Below the pieces are notes generated by a model. It was not told where the DNA came from, ran no database searches, and worked only from the letters and a program-made list of their open reading frames with translations. Shown in pieces: positions 13,347-28,261 of a DNA stretch of 64,000 bases. The first letter of the stretch is position 1. Each line of letters opens with the position of its first letter. The DNA is taken from the NCBI GenBank assembly GCA_964035795.1, contig OZ038327.1, positions 5,013,174 to 5,077,173 on the forward strand, read 5' to 3'. This DNA comes from Pterobdella sp. o SKG-2022 (lineage: Eukaryota; Annelida; Clitellata; Hirudinida; Piscicolidae). The position numbers were made by a program, and so were the translations under genes.

Positions 13347-16223
13347 CTATGAGAAAGAAATTTGGCTATAAAGATGCGTTTTTAAACGCTTGCAAAAAAT
13401 TTTAAGAGAAGGTGAAAGACGGACATTAAGTGGAAGAGAGTTCCATAAGTGAGGGGCAATATGCGAGAAGGAGCGATGTAAGAAAGGTTTAGAAGAGACA
13501 GGCTGATGTAGGCATAAACCAGAGTTGGAAGACCTGAGAGACTCAGGAGTCTGTCTAATGGAAAGACGGTCATATAAATAAGCCGGCTGATTAAAATATA
13601 AGATGTTAGCCGTGAGCCATAGCAACTTGAACTGGGCTCTTAGTACGACCGGCAGCCAATGGAGGCGATCAAGACAGGTGTGAGATGAAGAATAGTAGTC
13701 GGCTTGAAGAGCGGTTTTAGCAGCGCGATTTTGGAGAGATTGCAACTTAGAAATAAGACAGTTCGGGAGTCGACAAAGAAGAGAGTTACAGTAATCAATC
13801 CTTGAAAGAACTAAAGAGATGATCAGAGCAACGGCAGTGTCAGAGGGTAGGAACTTGCGTGCCTGTCTGATCGCATGGAGATGAAAGTTGGATGATTGTA
13901 TGATCTGAGAGACAAAGTGTGTAAAGTTGAGTCTAGAATCAAGAGTTACACCTAGTATCTTCAGTTTGGACGTTACGGAAAGAGTAGTGCCGTCAAAGAT
14001 TACTTCAGTGGGAAGATTGGATTTGGAAAGGAGTATGGGACTGCCGACAAACATCACTCCGCTTTTGTTAGGATTCAACATGAGGTGATTGTTAGAAAAC
14101 CAAAGATTGAGCTCAGTGATGCATTCAGATATCTTAGTGAGGCTGGGATGAGGATCAAGGTAGGAGGCGCCTGTAAAGAGGGTAATATCATCAGCAAACT
14201 GATGATATAGAACGTCGTGCTTCTGTATGATCTCGCTAATAGGAGAAGTATAAAGAGAAAAGAGTATGGGCCCAAGAACAGAACCTTGAGGAACACCAAA
14301 ACGAAGGGAGACAGGGGTAGAAGAAGAGCAGCTTATCTTAACAAATTGCTTGCGTTCGGAAAGATAGGACTGAAACCAGGATAAAGCAATGCCAGAAATG
14401 TGAAAGTAGACTTCAAGGATATGCAGCATATTTGGATGATTAATGGTGTCAAAAGCTGCTGAAATATCTAAAGACACTAAGACGGCCGCAGACCCGGTAG
14501 CACAGATATTGCGGAGGCTGTCAGTGATGTACAAAAGCGCAGTTTCCGTTGAGTGATGTGAGCGATACGCCGACTGGAAAAGGTTGAAGTTACGCAGTAC
14601 AGAAACATGAGAGGATAATCTCTTGAGAACAACCCTTTCTAAGATCTTTGAGATGGTGCTGAGGTTTGAAATTGGACGATAATTGGATGGTTGCATGGGG
14701 TCTAGATTATATTTTTTCAGTAAAGGGGTTATCTGCGCCGTTTTGAATGAAGTTGGAAAAATACCTTGTGAAAAAGAAAGAGCCGAAAGTTTGCATATAA
14801 TGGAGGCGAAGATGCCGGAAAACTGCTTCAGCAGGAAAACAGGGATTATATCTAAAGGTGAGGATTTATTTGGGAGAGAATTGATCAATTTGATGATTTC
14901 GTCAACACTAGGAGGTGAGAAAAATGAGAGATTTGATTGATCACTGTCAGTTAAGGAGGGCTGACAGGGAAGATTAGTGATCGGTAACGAGCTATGAATC
15001 AACTCAATCTTAGTCTTGAAAAAAGCGCTAAAGTTTTCAACAAAAAGATCATATTCCGCAGAAGTCCGTGGAGGAAGTGGAGGAGACCTGTGAAGTATGG
15101 AGTTCGCCGTTTTCCAAAAGGCTTTGGAGTTAGGTGTCGCTGAAGATAGCGATAGATTAAGATAATCAGCACGTGACTTGTTAATGGCGGCGCGGGCGAG
15201 TTTAAGTGAAATACGGAATTCCTGTAAAAGATCATCGGGGACTTGCACACAAAGCTTTCGGAGACTGGATATCTGTCTCTCGATTTTCCTTCTTCGGCGT
15301 TTGGCAGAGAGAGCATTTTCAGACAGATGAAAGTGTGAATGCAAGCTGGGGCGAAAAGTATGACTGCGTAAAGGAGCATGAGTATTCATCAGCGAAAGAA
15401 ACAATTTGTCCATGGAACTAACAAAGTCATCAACCTTAGAGATTGGAGAATTAATAAGTAAATCGCTTATAAAATTGACATCCTTTCCAAAGCCGGCCAA
15501 GTTGAGATTCCTGAAAGACCGAGAAGTGACACGATGAGGTGAAAGGTGGGGCCGTACGAGGTTAAGACGGCACGAAATAAGGAAATGATCAGATTCAAAA
15601 ATTTCGCTGACAGGGTCAGAAATAAGATGAGAGAGAGAAGCCGGTGTGATAACAAGATCGAGAGTATTGCCAAGCCTGTGAGTTGGAAAGTTAATATGCT
15701 GCGTCAAACCGTGCTCTCGCAAAAGAATATTAAGGGGATTATCAAGATGATGACAATTAGGGGTATTAAAATCTCCAGCCATTATGAAATGATTGAATGT
15801 CGAAGAAAGAAAATAAAGATGAGCTGTGAGTTCACGAATAAAATAAGTTGAGTTAGGAGGGCGGTAAATAACAGAAATGGTTAAGGAACGTGTTAGGAAA
15901 GAGGCTTGGGCAGTTAATGCTTCAAAGGAAAAGTGTATTTCAGATTTTACAAGTGTCAGTTTAACGGAGTTGGAGGAAATCAAAGAAATACCGCCACCAC
16001 GCTTTCCACTAGAACGATGAGAATGTAGAACATGGTAACCTGGGGGAACAATGTCGTATTTTGTGACATTGTCAGCATCTTCCGGGATCCACGTTTCAGT
16101 CAATGCAAGGATATCGAAACAGTGAGTGGAGATCGCGTCCAGGATAAGAGTGGATTTGTTGCGAGTGGAACGGGAATTGAGAAGGCCAAACTTCACAAAA
16201 GGAGATGGATTTTGAGGGTGCAT
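13347..16223 (-). CDS. LINE ORF2: AP endonuclease plus reverse transcriptase, 958 aa, intact
   Basis: The N-terminal third is an APE-type endonuclease that would nick target DNA. Motifs in order are GLLNSRS, ALTETW (catalytic Glu), GGGISL, VIYRPPN, MAGDFNTPN (Asp/Asn), LDLVI and SDHF (catalytic Asp-His). The reverse transcriptase follows: NYRPISNL, FQSAYRSHHSTETALL, motif A LDISAAFDTINH, motif B GVPQGSVLGP, motif C FADD, then a motif-D-like LWFSNNHLMLN. The C-terminal tail has RIDYCNSLLCRLPN and LDRLHWLP, as in CR1/L2 proteins. There is no RNase H. All catalytic residues I can check are present, and no stop or frameshift interrupts about 2.9 kb. The product would copy the LINE RNA at the nick and perhaps serve the SINEs. 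Confidence 0.93.
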   Translation of the reverse strand: MHPQNPSPFVKFGLLNSRSTRNKSTLILDAISTHCFDILALTETWIPEDADNVTKYDIVPPGYHVLHSHRSSGKRGGGISLISSNSVKLTLVKSEIHFSFEALTAQASFLTRSLTISVIYRPPNSTYFIRELTAHLYFLSSTFNHFIMAGDFNTPNCHHLDNPLNILLREHGLTQHINFPTHRLGNTLDLVITPASLSHLISDPVSEIFESDHFLISCRLNLVRPHLSPHRVTSRSFRNLNLAGFGKDVNFISDLLINSPISKVDDFVSSMDKLFLSLMNTHAPLRSHTFRPSLHSHFHLSENALSAKRRRRKIERQISSLRKLCVQVPDDLLQEFRISLKLARAAINKSRADYLNLSLSSATPNSKAFWKTANSILHRSPPLPPRTSAEYDLFVENFSAFFKTKIELIHSSLPITNLPCQPSLTDSDQSNLSFFSPPSVDEIIKLINSLPNKSSPLDIIPVFLLKQFSGIFASIICKLSALSFSQGIFPTSFKTAQITPLLKKYNLDPMQPSNYRPISNLSTISKILERVVLKRLSSHVSVLRNFNLFQSAYRSHHSTETALLYITDSLRNICATGSAAVLVSLDISAAFDTINHPNMLHILEVYFHISGIALSWFQSYLSERKQFVKISCSSSTPVSLRFGVPQGSVLGPILFSLYTSPISEIIQKHDVLYHQFADDITLFTGASYLDPHPSLTKISECITELNLWFSNNHLMLNPNKSGVMFVGSPILLSKSNLPTEVIFDGTTLSVTSKLKILGVTLDSRLNFTHFVSQIIQSSNFHLHAIRQARKFLPSDTAVALIISLVLSRIDYCNSLLCRLPNCLISKLQSLQNRAAKTALQADYYSSSHTCLDRLHWLPVVLRAQFKLLWLTANILYFNQPAYLYDRLSIRQTPESLRSSNSGLCLHQPVSSKPFLHRSFSHIAPHLWNSLPLNVRLSPSLKIFCKRLKTHLYSQISFS

Positions 16224-16238
16224 GAGTAAGGCAGGCCT

Positions 16239-17867
16239 TCATTGCCAGGCCGTACGCCCCATCTTAAGTCGCACTTGTTGCTTGTACACCGGACAAGAAG
16301 AGGATGTGGTGACATGGTCATGGCAAGGACGATTTGATCTAAAACAAGGAACACAGAAGGGAGGAGAAGATCTAGAGCAGTTGTCAGACGGATGGTCTTT
16401 GCCACAGTGCTCACATACTCTAGGGTTGTGGCATTTAGCTATATTATGGCCATAAGTCTGGCAATTCAGACATCTAGTAGGGTGAATTCGGGAGTGGAAA
16501 GGAAATCTACCAAAAGGGAGGTGAATATTCTTGGACTTGATTAGAGTGGGAAAAACAGTGCTTGGAACTTGGATAAGCCAATCACGGGTAGAAGGATTTC
16601 GTGCGTTAGGCCTCTGTCTGAAGGCACGAAGAGCACTGGGATGAGCAGATGGAAAGAGAAGATTGAGAGAGGTTTCCAGTTCTTTATCCGAAACCCATGT
16701 CGGTAGACCCAGAACAGTAATTGTTGGGTTTAAAAGAATTGGGTCATGAAGGCGGATGTTGGGAAGAGAGGAAAGAAAAAGTTTGGCATCTTTGAGCAAA
16801 TCAGCAGAGTCAGCTTCCCAGACAACGGCATCAGTAGACTCACGAACATGCTTGGGATAAGACTTAAAGGTCTGTTTAGAAAGGTTAATGGATGAAACCA
16901 ATCTTCTGCAGAGCTCACTTGGAGTCTCACCTATGGTGGAAGTAATTTTAGTCAAATATTTAATTATTGGTGGAGTTTTTTTGATAGGCTGGTTCATATG
17001 TTGGTTGGGGGGGAATGAGTGTGAGATTTTGTTAGTGGGTGGAGAGGAAAGGGTGTGCTTGTTTTTTGACTTAACAATAGTGCTGTAAGTAGGTTGAGGT
17101 GAGTTAGAAGTAAGAGTAGATGTGATTGTATTGATTGGTAAGAATGATTCTAGTGAAATTAATGATGGAAAATTATTAATTAAACTAAGAGATGAAGTAG
17201 TTGTTGTAGAAGCGAGAGATGGAGAAGTTGAAAATGATGCCATGCTTGTGGATGAAGTTGGAGAAGTGGTCATAGTTGTTGAAGTTGAGCTTGATGAAGA
17301 AGATGGAGTTGTTGAGGAGAGTGGGGTTATTGCATGGGATGAAGAGTTAGTTGAAGAAGATGTAGTTGTAGAAGCAGGAGATGGAGAAGTTGAAAATGAT
17401 GTCACGCTTGTGGATGAAGTTGGAGAAGTGGTCATAGTTGTTGAGGTTGAGCTTGATGAAGAAGATGGAGTAGTTGAGAGGAGTGGAGTTATTGCATGGG
17501 ATGAAGAGTTAGTTGAAGGAGATGTAGTGGTCAAGGAGATTGAGGCAGTCGAAGGAGATGTAGTGGTTAAGAAGATTGAAGTGCTTGAAGGAGATGTGGT
17601 AGTTGAAGTAAATGTAGATGTAGTGGTCGAAGAAAGTGAAGTAGTTGAAGGATAAGAAGTAGTCAAAGAAGATGTGGTAGGCGAGAAAAGTGAAGGAGCT
17701 GAGGTGGTCATAGTCTTCGGCTTTCGCCCTCTTTTTTTTGGAACCGAAGGTTTCTCAGGCTTTATTAAGTTCAACACATTACTTTTTAACGTGTTGAGAG
17801 CTGCTTGAATAGAATCAATCTCGGAACAAATTATTTCGATAGCGGACATATTATCGACCATAGACAT
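16239..17867 (-). CDS. LINE ORF1: gag-like nucleic-acid-binding protein with zinc knuckles, 542 aa
   Basis: ATG at 17867, TGA at 16241-16239. The N-terminus (about residues 1-50) is predicted helical and is followed by a basic KKRGRKPK patch. Residues of about 55-240 are Ser/Thr-rich and include a tandem 54-residue duplication. The C-terminal half has an RRM/PRE_C2HC-like block (TITVLGLPTWVSDKELE). Three Cys/His clusters follow: CLNCQTYGHNIAKC (CX2CX4HX4C), CEHCGKDHPSDNC (CX2CX3HX4C) and a looser CVPC...C. Such proteins bind the element's RNA and form the RNP. The ORF2 start lies in the same frame, five codons past the stop. Confidence 0.9.
   Translation of the reverse strand: MSMVDNMSAIEIICSEIDSIQAALNTLKSNVLNLIKPEKPSVPKKRGRKPKTMTTSAPSLFSPTTSSLTTSYPSTTSLSSTTTSTFTSTTTSPSSTSIFLTTTSPSTASISLTTTSPSTNSSSHAITPLLSTTPSSSSSSTSTTMTTSPTSSTSVTSFSTSPSPASTTTSSSTNSSSHAITPLSSTTPSSSSSSTSTTMTTSPTSSTSMASFSTSPSLASTTTTSSLSLINNFPSLISLESFLPINTITSTLTSNSPQPTYSTIVKSKNKHTLSSPPTNKISHSFPPNQHMNQPIKKTPPIIKYLTKITSTIGETPSELCRRLVSSINLSKQTFKSYPKHVRESTDAVVWEADSADLLKDAKLFLSSLPNIRLHDPILLNPTITVLGLPTWVSDKELETSLNLLFPSAHPSALRAFRQRPNARNPSTRDWLIQVPSTVFPTLIKSKNIHLPFGRFPFHSRIHPTRCLNCQTYGHNIAKCHNPRVCEHCGKDHPSDNCSRSSPPFCVPCFRSNRPCHDHVTTSSSCPVYKQQVRLKMGRTAWQ
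17221..17545 (-). repeat. Tandem 162-bp duplication within LINE ORF1
   Basis: GGAGAAGTTGAAAATGATG occurs at 17221 and again at 17383. The following sequence repeats for about 160 bp with few differences. The unit is 54 codons, so the frame is kept and the Ser/Thr linker is lengthened. Confidence 0.85.
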
Positions 17868-17890
17868 GTTTAAAATGTTATAAAATTTTA

Positions 17891-21265
<3,375 letters not shown>

Positions 21266-21374
21266 CTGTTTGTGCCATGGTAACCTGCTGATGGTGGAAA
21301 GCTTATCCCAGACAACATTACTTCTGACTGACATTAGTGAATCATTTGAGTCTGAGGGTGAATAATAAAAGCTT
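21266..21374 (-). CDS. Exon-like - strand island
   Basis: The acceptor ACATTAAACCAG is weak in pyrimidines. The donor CAAACAG|GTTAGA is good. The frame is phase 2 to 0 and reads SFYYSPSDSNDSLMSVRS then NVVWDKLSTISRLPWHKQ. GC is higher than in the flanks. A second frame over the same bases is also open, so the assignment is uncertain. It may be an exon of the same putative - strand gene as 11475-11546, or a transposon remnant. Confidence 0.3.
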
Positions 21375-21460
21375 CTGGTTTAATGTAGCTGTGTGGTTGT
21401 TTATCCAAACACATATTTCTAAGTATTTATCCGAAATTTACTTCCTACTGGTGTTGCCAG

Positions 21461-21627
21461 TCCTCATAACTCAATGATTGATAATTAAACTAATTATCTA
21501 AAGTTACCGTGTTCGATTCCGCGTGGGCCGACAATAAGAAACTGCTCCACAATGTGTTTTCGCTACATTAAATTTTTAGCAAGCGCTTTGATCTATAAAA
21601 AAAACGTTTTATAAATATCGCATTAGA
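21461..21627 (+). mobile_element. tRNA-derived SINE, decayed head and good tail
   Basis: The head is diverged (CTCATAACTCAATGATTGA). From TAATTATCTAAAGTTACC onward the match to the family is close: B box GTGTTCGATTCC, GTGTGGGCCGAC-type junction, GTGTTTTCGCTACATTAA and the tail ACGTTTTATAAATATCGC. Confidence 0.8.
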
Positions 21628-21841
21628 AAACTGATGAGTTTAATCCTAGTAATTCTTGTGGTTTGTATTATCCTCAAAAAGTCAATCTATCCCCTGAATT
21701 CAATCCAGCTACAGAATCTATAATATTTGTAGAAAGCCATCATTTCTGTTTTTTTCCGCATGGAGTTCTTCATGCAAACCCCTATTAGACATGGTATCAC
21801 TTATCCTCTTGCAGTCACTGGCTCTTTGAAAGAGTTCATAA

Positions 21842-21997
21842 TGTTTCTTCTGTATTCCTCAAACACCATACCTTCTTCTGTATTTCTTATGTTTCTTGCT
21901 TTTTTCTGTATTCCTCAAGCGCCATTACTTCTTCTGTACTCCTTAGATGCCATACTTTTTTTTGTATTCTTCAGATGCCATATTTTTTTCTGTGCTT
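21842..21997. repeat. Decayed tandem repeat, unit about 28 bp, five to six copies
   Basis: TTCTGTATTCCTCAAACACC, then TTCTGTATTTCTTATG, then TTCTGTATTCCTCAAGCGCC, then TTCTGTACTCCTTAGATGCC, then TTGTATTCTTCAGATGCC. Spacing is 27-30 bp. Frames on either strand are broken, so coding is unlikely. Confidence 0.7.
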
Positions 21998-23452
21998 CAG
22001 TTACTAACCATAACTTTCCTATCACATCTTCATCACCTTAGTTTTGAGCTCCAACGGGATGATTGGAGTCAACACCAGTGACAAGTTTGTTATTTCCAGA
22101 CATTTCCAACACTAATTCATCATTGTCAGCCTAGAAGTTGACATTCTATCGAAAAACTTATCCAATACTTGAAAACAAAAATTAAGATTCTTTTTTTTCA
22201 TTAACTTACTACATTGAGCAGTTTTCTTAAGCAATATTTCAATAATTGATGATGTGAATGAAAGATTAAAAATAGTGGAAAAATTATGAAAAAAGAAATA
22301 GAGAGATGAAAATAAAGATGATGATGATGATGAGAAAAAAAAAATAAGATGGAAAAAAGAAAAAAAATAAAGAAGAAGATGAAGAAGAAAAAAAAAGAGA
22401 TGATAATGATGACGAATATGATGATGGTGGTGATGATGATAATGATACTAAGTATAATGGAAAGTCATTGAAGCGAATCTTTGTGTGATAAACCTCACTT
22501 TTCAAAATTTTGTTGTTAAACACGGTTTCTTGTTTTTACTATTTCATTATTTTTATTAATTTTTTTCGTTTTTTTTATTTAAATTCGTTTTTTTTTTATT
22601 TAAAGTCGTTTTTTTTATTTAAATTCGTTTTTTTTCATACAATTTTCAATTTCTTCAAGAACTTTTTTTACTATTCAGAGCTTTGGCTTAGCTTTTTCTA
22701 AACGATTTTTTCATATTTTCTTATATTAATTCCACTTTTATATCTTCCAGATTTTCATCCAATTTCTCGTTTATTCTTTGATGTTGATTTATTGCTTTTA
22801 CAATATCATTTTTTTACATCATTGTCTTTTTAGCTAATTTTATTTTACTTTTATCGATTTATTTACGAGAAAGTAATAAACGTCAGATTACAGCATTAAA
22901 ACATAAAAATAGAAAATTTGATAAAAAAACGTAGAAAAAAATGAAGTTTATGGTTAAGAAAAGTACAAAAAAATATGGACATAAATTACTGTAACAAACT
23001 GAATAAAAAACAAAGAAAAATACCAAAGACAAAAATTTAACAACAAAAAAATAAAAAGTCATATTAACAGAGATAATAAAAATAATTAAAAATGGAAAAA
23101 TGACTAATTTTTATAAATGAAGTATATTTTACTCACTTTATTAATTAAATAATTTTTTCCGTTTTTTTCTTTTTCGTTTATTTTGTGGATTTTTAGTTTT
23201 GTTATAATTGTTTTACTACTTTTTCTTAAATTTGTTAATTTTTTTGATGATTTTTAATTTCAACTTTATCTGTTAATTTTTTTTGTTTTTTGAGTTTTCA
23301 AAATTTTTGTCAGTTTAAAATTCTCTATTATAACTAGAAGTTGATTGTGCTTTTTATAAAAATTCAAAAAAAATGATTGAGATGTGTGACAACGCACATT
23401 TGAAAAAACGTTTAAATGAAAAACTTGGAAACAAAAAATTTGTCGGTGTGAT
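21998..23452. other. AT-rich stretch with a purine-rich block, no gene seen
   Basis: 22300-22440 is a GAT/GAA/AAA purine-rich block on the + strand. The rest is T-rich then A-rich filler. Confidence 0.55.
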
Positions 23453-23839
<387 letters not shown>

Positions 23840-25432
23840 TTAAATGAACCCTCAGCTCAACTGAACAGGCATTTTTGTCACGCAAATTCCACTGAACGCT
23901 CTTCATGGAAAACACTGAAAAACTGAAATGGCAACACTAAAGTAGAGCTCCAGCTTAAAGGGCTTTTAGTTTTTATAAAGTTTACGTTTACAGAAATGTA
24001 ATTTATGATATTATATTCATGTTGCAATGATTGTTTTGCCATTGTTTTGAACTTTTTGTGTTTTGAAACTTTTTTTTGTTTGCATGTTTTTCTCTCATTT
24101 TATTTTTAAATTTTTTATCGTAATTTTTTTTGTTCGTCAATGTTAAGATAAAATCTATGTTTATTTAAACTTTTTTTTATAAACTTAATTTTAAGAAAAA
24201 AAAAGCTTTTACCATAACCTCATACCTAATAGCAAAACAATTATGAAAATTTAAATATTTTTTTCAAACAAAACTACCGGTAAATTTTTATTTTTTTTAT
24301 TGTTTTTAGTTTTTTAATTTTTTTTGAACGAAAATGTTTCTGTTTGATTTTTTTGAACAATGTGTTATTACATCTCAAAACTTGTTTTTCATTCCATTAA
24401 ACTGGTATAATAGGGAAAAACACATTCTCATTTTTGAAATTTATATTCTCAACTGTTTTGTTTAGATTTTTGTTTTATTATGACCGATTTTTTCCATTAG
24501 CTGTTTAATTATTTTTATTTGTCATTGTGACTTATTAAATTTTTTATTTTTGTTATGATTATTTTTATTATAAGTTCTGGTATCATTTTTGTTATTTTTA
24601 CGCAAAGAATTATGACGTAATTAATGGCAGAATGTATATTTCGTGATGTGTGTAATGTCCCAGCTTAATGCTGTCATAATAAGAAAATAATATTGTTTTT
24701 ATTAATAATATATTTTTTTTTATTTTATTGAATAATATAAATTATTTCTTTTTGTTAATAATAATTATATTATTTTTAATTATATCGAAAAATAATTTTA
24801 TTTATATTCATAAATAAGATCATAATTTGGATTATTATTTATTAATGGAAAAAAACAATTTTATCATTTTATTAAAAGCTGAGAAGACATTGAACATAAA
24901 AACTTTTGACATAACTATAGTTTGTAGTTTTGAAGACATTAAAAGTTTCATGTCACTATAATAATATTAGTTATTTGTTTGTTTTTATGTTTGTAAAAAC
25001 TTGTCATTTTGTTTCGTTTTTTTTTATCAAATTTTTCTCAACAATATCTTCAAAATTTTTTCCATTTTTTGTTGATTTTTTTTTGTGTTTTTTTTTCTAT
25101 GATTTTTTTTATTCTTGTTTTAAATTTTTTAAAATTTTCTGTTTTGCATAGTATTGTTTTCAAATTTTTGTAAATTCTTCTGACGACCTTTTTTATTTTT
25201 GAATTTTCTTAGTTTTTTTTTGTTTTTACAATAAATTATTTCTGTTTTTCAGTTCTTTTTTTTATTTTTCACTTTTTTAGTTAGCAACTTTTTTAAAAGT
25301 ATTCATAACTTGTAATCGATATTCATGTTAACAGTTATTTTTTTTATTATCTTTTCACACTCTTTTTTTCTGTTTTTTTTTGTAAGCCATATTTATTTTC
25401 ATAATTCTCAACATTTTTATCATTTCATAACC

Positions 25433-25482
<50 letters not shown>

Positions 25483-28261
25483 GTCATTGTTATTATTCAA
25501 ACGACCGCTCTAAACAAACCATTACACCCACTTTTGCTTGAAGTTATTGTATATTAAACTGTCACACATAATCTTTCAATTTAAAAATTTTATTTATTTA
25601 CCATTTTCTCATTTTTTTTCGAATTCTTTTTTTAATCAAATTGTTTTTCCACCCAAGTCCACATTTATTTATCATTTTTTTACTTTTTCAATTTTTTTTC
25701 ACCATCTATCTGTTTGTTTCTTATTTTTTCATTTATTTATCCATCTATTCATCCAACTCAAATACCCATCTATCAATCAATCCAACTCCCAAACCACCCA
25801 CCTACTTGACCTTAGTTTATTCAATTTTCAACTCTGATTTGAATTTTGAAAAAAAGTCGGAAACTCATAGAGTGAAACGCTAAAAATTGAATATTTTATT
25901 CAATTATTCGATAAATTATGAAAAAATAAAATTTTTCTACGTATAATTTCAATCTGGCTTTTTGTTGATTTTTCAAATTATTCAATTTGGTATAAAATAA
26001 TTACAAAATTTGAAAAAAAATTAGTGTTTCACTTTTTTTCTGATTAATCTCAAAAACAAATTGGATTTTTTTGCAAAACTGTAGGCGTTGAGTTTCATTA
26101 ATTTAATTTTCCAAGTTTTTTTGAAATTAACTTTCGAATAATTTCAAAATAGTCCTCTAGTGCTTTTAGACTTGAAACTTCTCCAATGTTCTTTCAAATA
26201 AACTTCAAAATAGCTTTTTAAATAGGTTCTCGGTATTTTTGAATATATATTTTTCTTTTTCAATTGTGGTTTTGTTCCAACATAAACATTGTATTTGTCT
26301 GATAAAAAAAATTTTTTTTCTATTTTCGAACTCAAATCTTTGAATGTGATTAATTTCAGTTCATTAATATTGTTTTTCATTTTTATTTTATTTTTTTGAT
26401 TCGGAAGCCTTTTTTTGGAACTTCATTTAAATTCTTTTTTTAGAAAAAAAACTGAACTTTGCATGAAATTAAAAGCTTAATTTTATTTCAAAACAAAAGT
26501 TTCAAAATTAAAATTTAGCTTCACTTTTAAAATTCTTTGAAAAGTTTTAAGCCACTCACATAACATAAATTTCAAAAATTGAAATAATTTTTGTTTTAAA
26601 ATGACTGAAGAATATAGAAAATAAAATGATGTTGAGAATAATTATATTTAAAATCAAATGAATCAGGCATAATAAACCATCCATTTTGAATAATTTTTAC
26701 GTCATAAAATGAATCACCATAGTAATGTGATAAACACAAACATAGAAAAATTAAACATAAAAAATAAAAAAAATATAATTATAAGACCATAAAATATATA
26801 ATATAACATCATAATAGAAATCCGTGCAAAAAATATAAAAAAGCATAATAAAAGATTTAATAAATTATGATATTATGATAAAAAAAGACCAGACTGTAAA
26901 ACTCTCACGTGCTTTCAATTTATTTCGTCATAACTTCATCGACCTCTTCCTATTCAAGACTTGTTTTATTGTTTTTTTGGTTTTTTTTGTTTAGTTATTT
27001 TTTTTATATGTTTCATAGTTTTTTTTGTTCTACCGTTTTTTTTATGTTTTTTCCATGCTATATTTTTGTTTTATTTTTTTTTCTTTATCATCTTGCTCAT
27101 GGTTTTTTCATGAATTTTTTTTATTTTTATTGTCTTTCCATTTTTTTATGCTGTTTGATTCTGTTTCTATTTTTTTTAATCTCCCAATGTTTTTTTTACT
27201 AATCGTATTATTTTCTCTATTTTATTATTACATTTTAATTTTTTTGTTTTATCATGTTATTCTTATTTTCCAAATTTTTTAAAAAATTATATTGAAGTTA
27301 TAGTCATTTTTTATTCTGAAGAATTTTTTTCGTCTTTTCAAAAGATTCTAAACTCTTTTTTTCGAATAACTTTTTCGGCAAATATTTTTCAGTTTTTTCA
27401 TAAATTTCTTACAGTAAAAAAATTTAGATTATGAGAATATTGAAATAACACGTAGTAAAAATTTTATTGCACCAAAGTTTTTAACAAGTAAAATCATGTC
27501 ATAATTAAAAAAAACCTTATCTTTATCTCATTTCATAGACGTATCAAAACAACTAAAACATTTCTCAAAACACTTTTAATTCAAAAACCTTTCTCAGTTT
27601 TTCACTATTTGGAATTTCAAATGAAGTGAAAAACACGATTGAATAAGATAAACCAGTTTCCATTGAAAAAAAACAAGAATCATGAAATTCTTTGAAAACA
27701 AATCTTACACTCCATCACTTGGTGATGTAAGGTTCTCTCATGAAAAGCTTCGTTAGTTTTTATTTAAATAAACACTTTTGCGTTTTTTTCATTCAACTGT
27801 GAAATTCCAAGTTATTTTTTTAAAAGTTATTTTAATTTTCAAAAATTTTTTTTCCATGATTCCATCAAAGTTTCCAATTATCCCCTAGATAATTCCAAAA
27901 TAATTTAAAAGTCGATACCGAGAATGGATTTTCTGAGTTTTTAATTAAAAAACTACGAGTGAATGTAATTTCTATGCATTCACTTTTGAAAAACCATTAT
28001 AAACAAAAGAAAATTAAATTTAAATGGAATTTCAATTCAAAAGCTTATGAAAAAATATTCATGTTCTGAATTAAAAGCCTATTCATAAATTCAAAAGTTT
28101 AATTTTTTTTTCACCAACTTCTTGCAAATTGATCGAACCTACAACAGACTTTTTAACACAATTCATCGGCAACATGTCATACACTATTGAATAAGTCTAG
28201 TGATTTTTTTCTGAAAAAACTTTGAATTCTACTAGCTAAAACGCAAGGTTTTATACTTTCA
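23840..28261. other. AT-rich stretch, mostly T-runs, no gene seen
   Basis: It contains an (ATT)n run (25432-25490), a degenerate ATCC/ATCT tract (25730-25800) and palindrome family halves at about 27452-27525 (P2) and 27715-27770 (P3-like AAAAGCTTCG). The Phe-rich open frames (24930, 25325, 26909) have no exon support. Confidence 0.55.
25432..25490. repeat. (ATT)n microsatellite
   Basis: About 17 ATT units ending in TGTCATTGTT. Confidence 0.95.

Larger units (their letters stand above)
13257..17890 (-). mobile_element. Apparently full-length CR1/L2-type LINE with two intact ORFs
   Basis: On the - strand the order is a short 5' part, ORF1 (17867-16239), 15 nt, ORF2 (16223-13347), then a 3' UTR of about 85 nt. 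The 3' UTR has a hairpin (GCAAAC-CTA-GTTTGC) between GCGC motifs and ends in an (AAT)n tail (13257-13280). The zinc-knuckle ORF1, AP-endonuclease, RT of CR1/L2 style, lack of RNase H and microsatellite 3' tail fit CR1/L2-group elements. Its GC content is well above its surroundings. The 5' boundary is approximate, and no target duplication was identified by eye. Confidence 0.9.

Noticed and set aside
15206..17655. + strand frames over the LINE (for example the Glu/Val-rich frame at 17122)
   Set aside because: Shadows of LINE ORF1 and ORF2 on the other strand.
24930..27282. Phe/Leu-rich + strand frames
   Set aside because: T-run translations with no splice context, codon bias or conserved residues.
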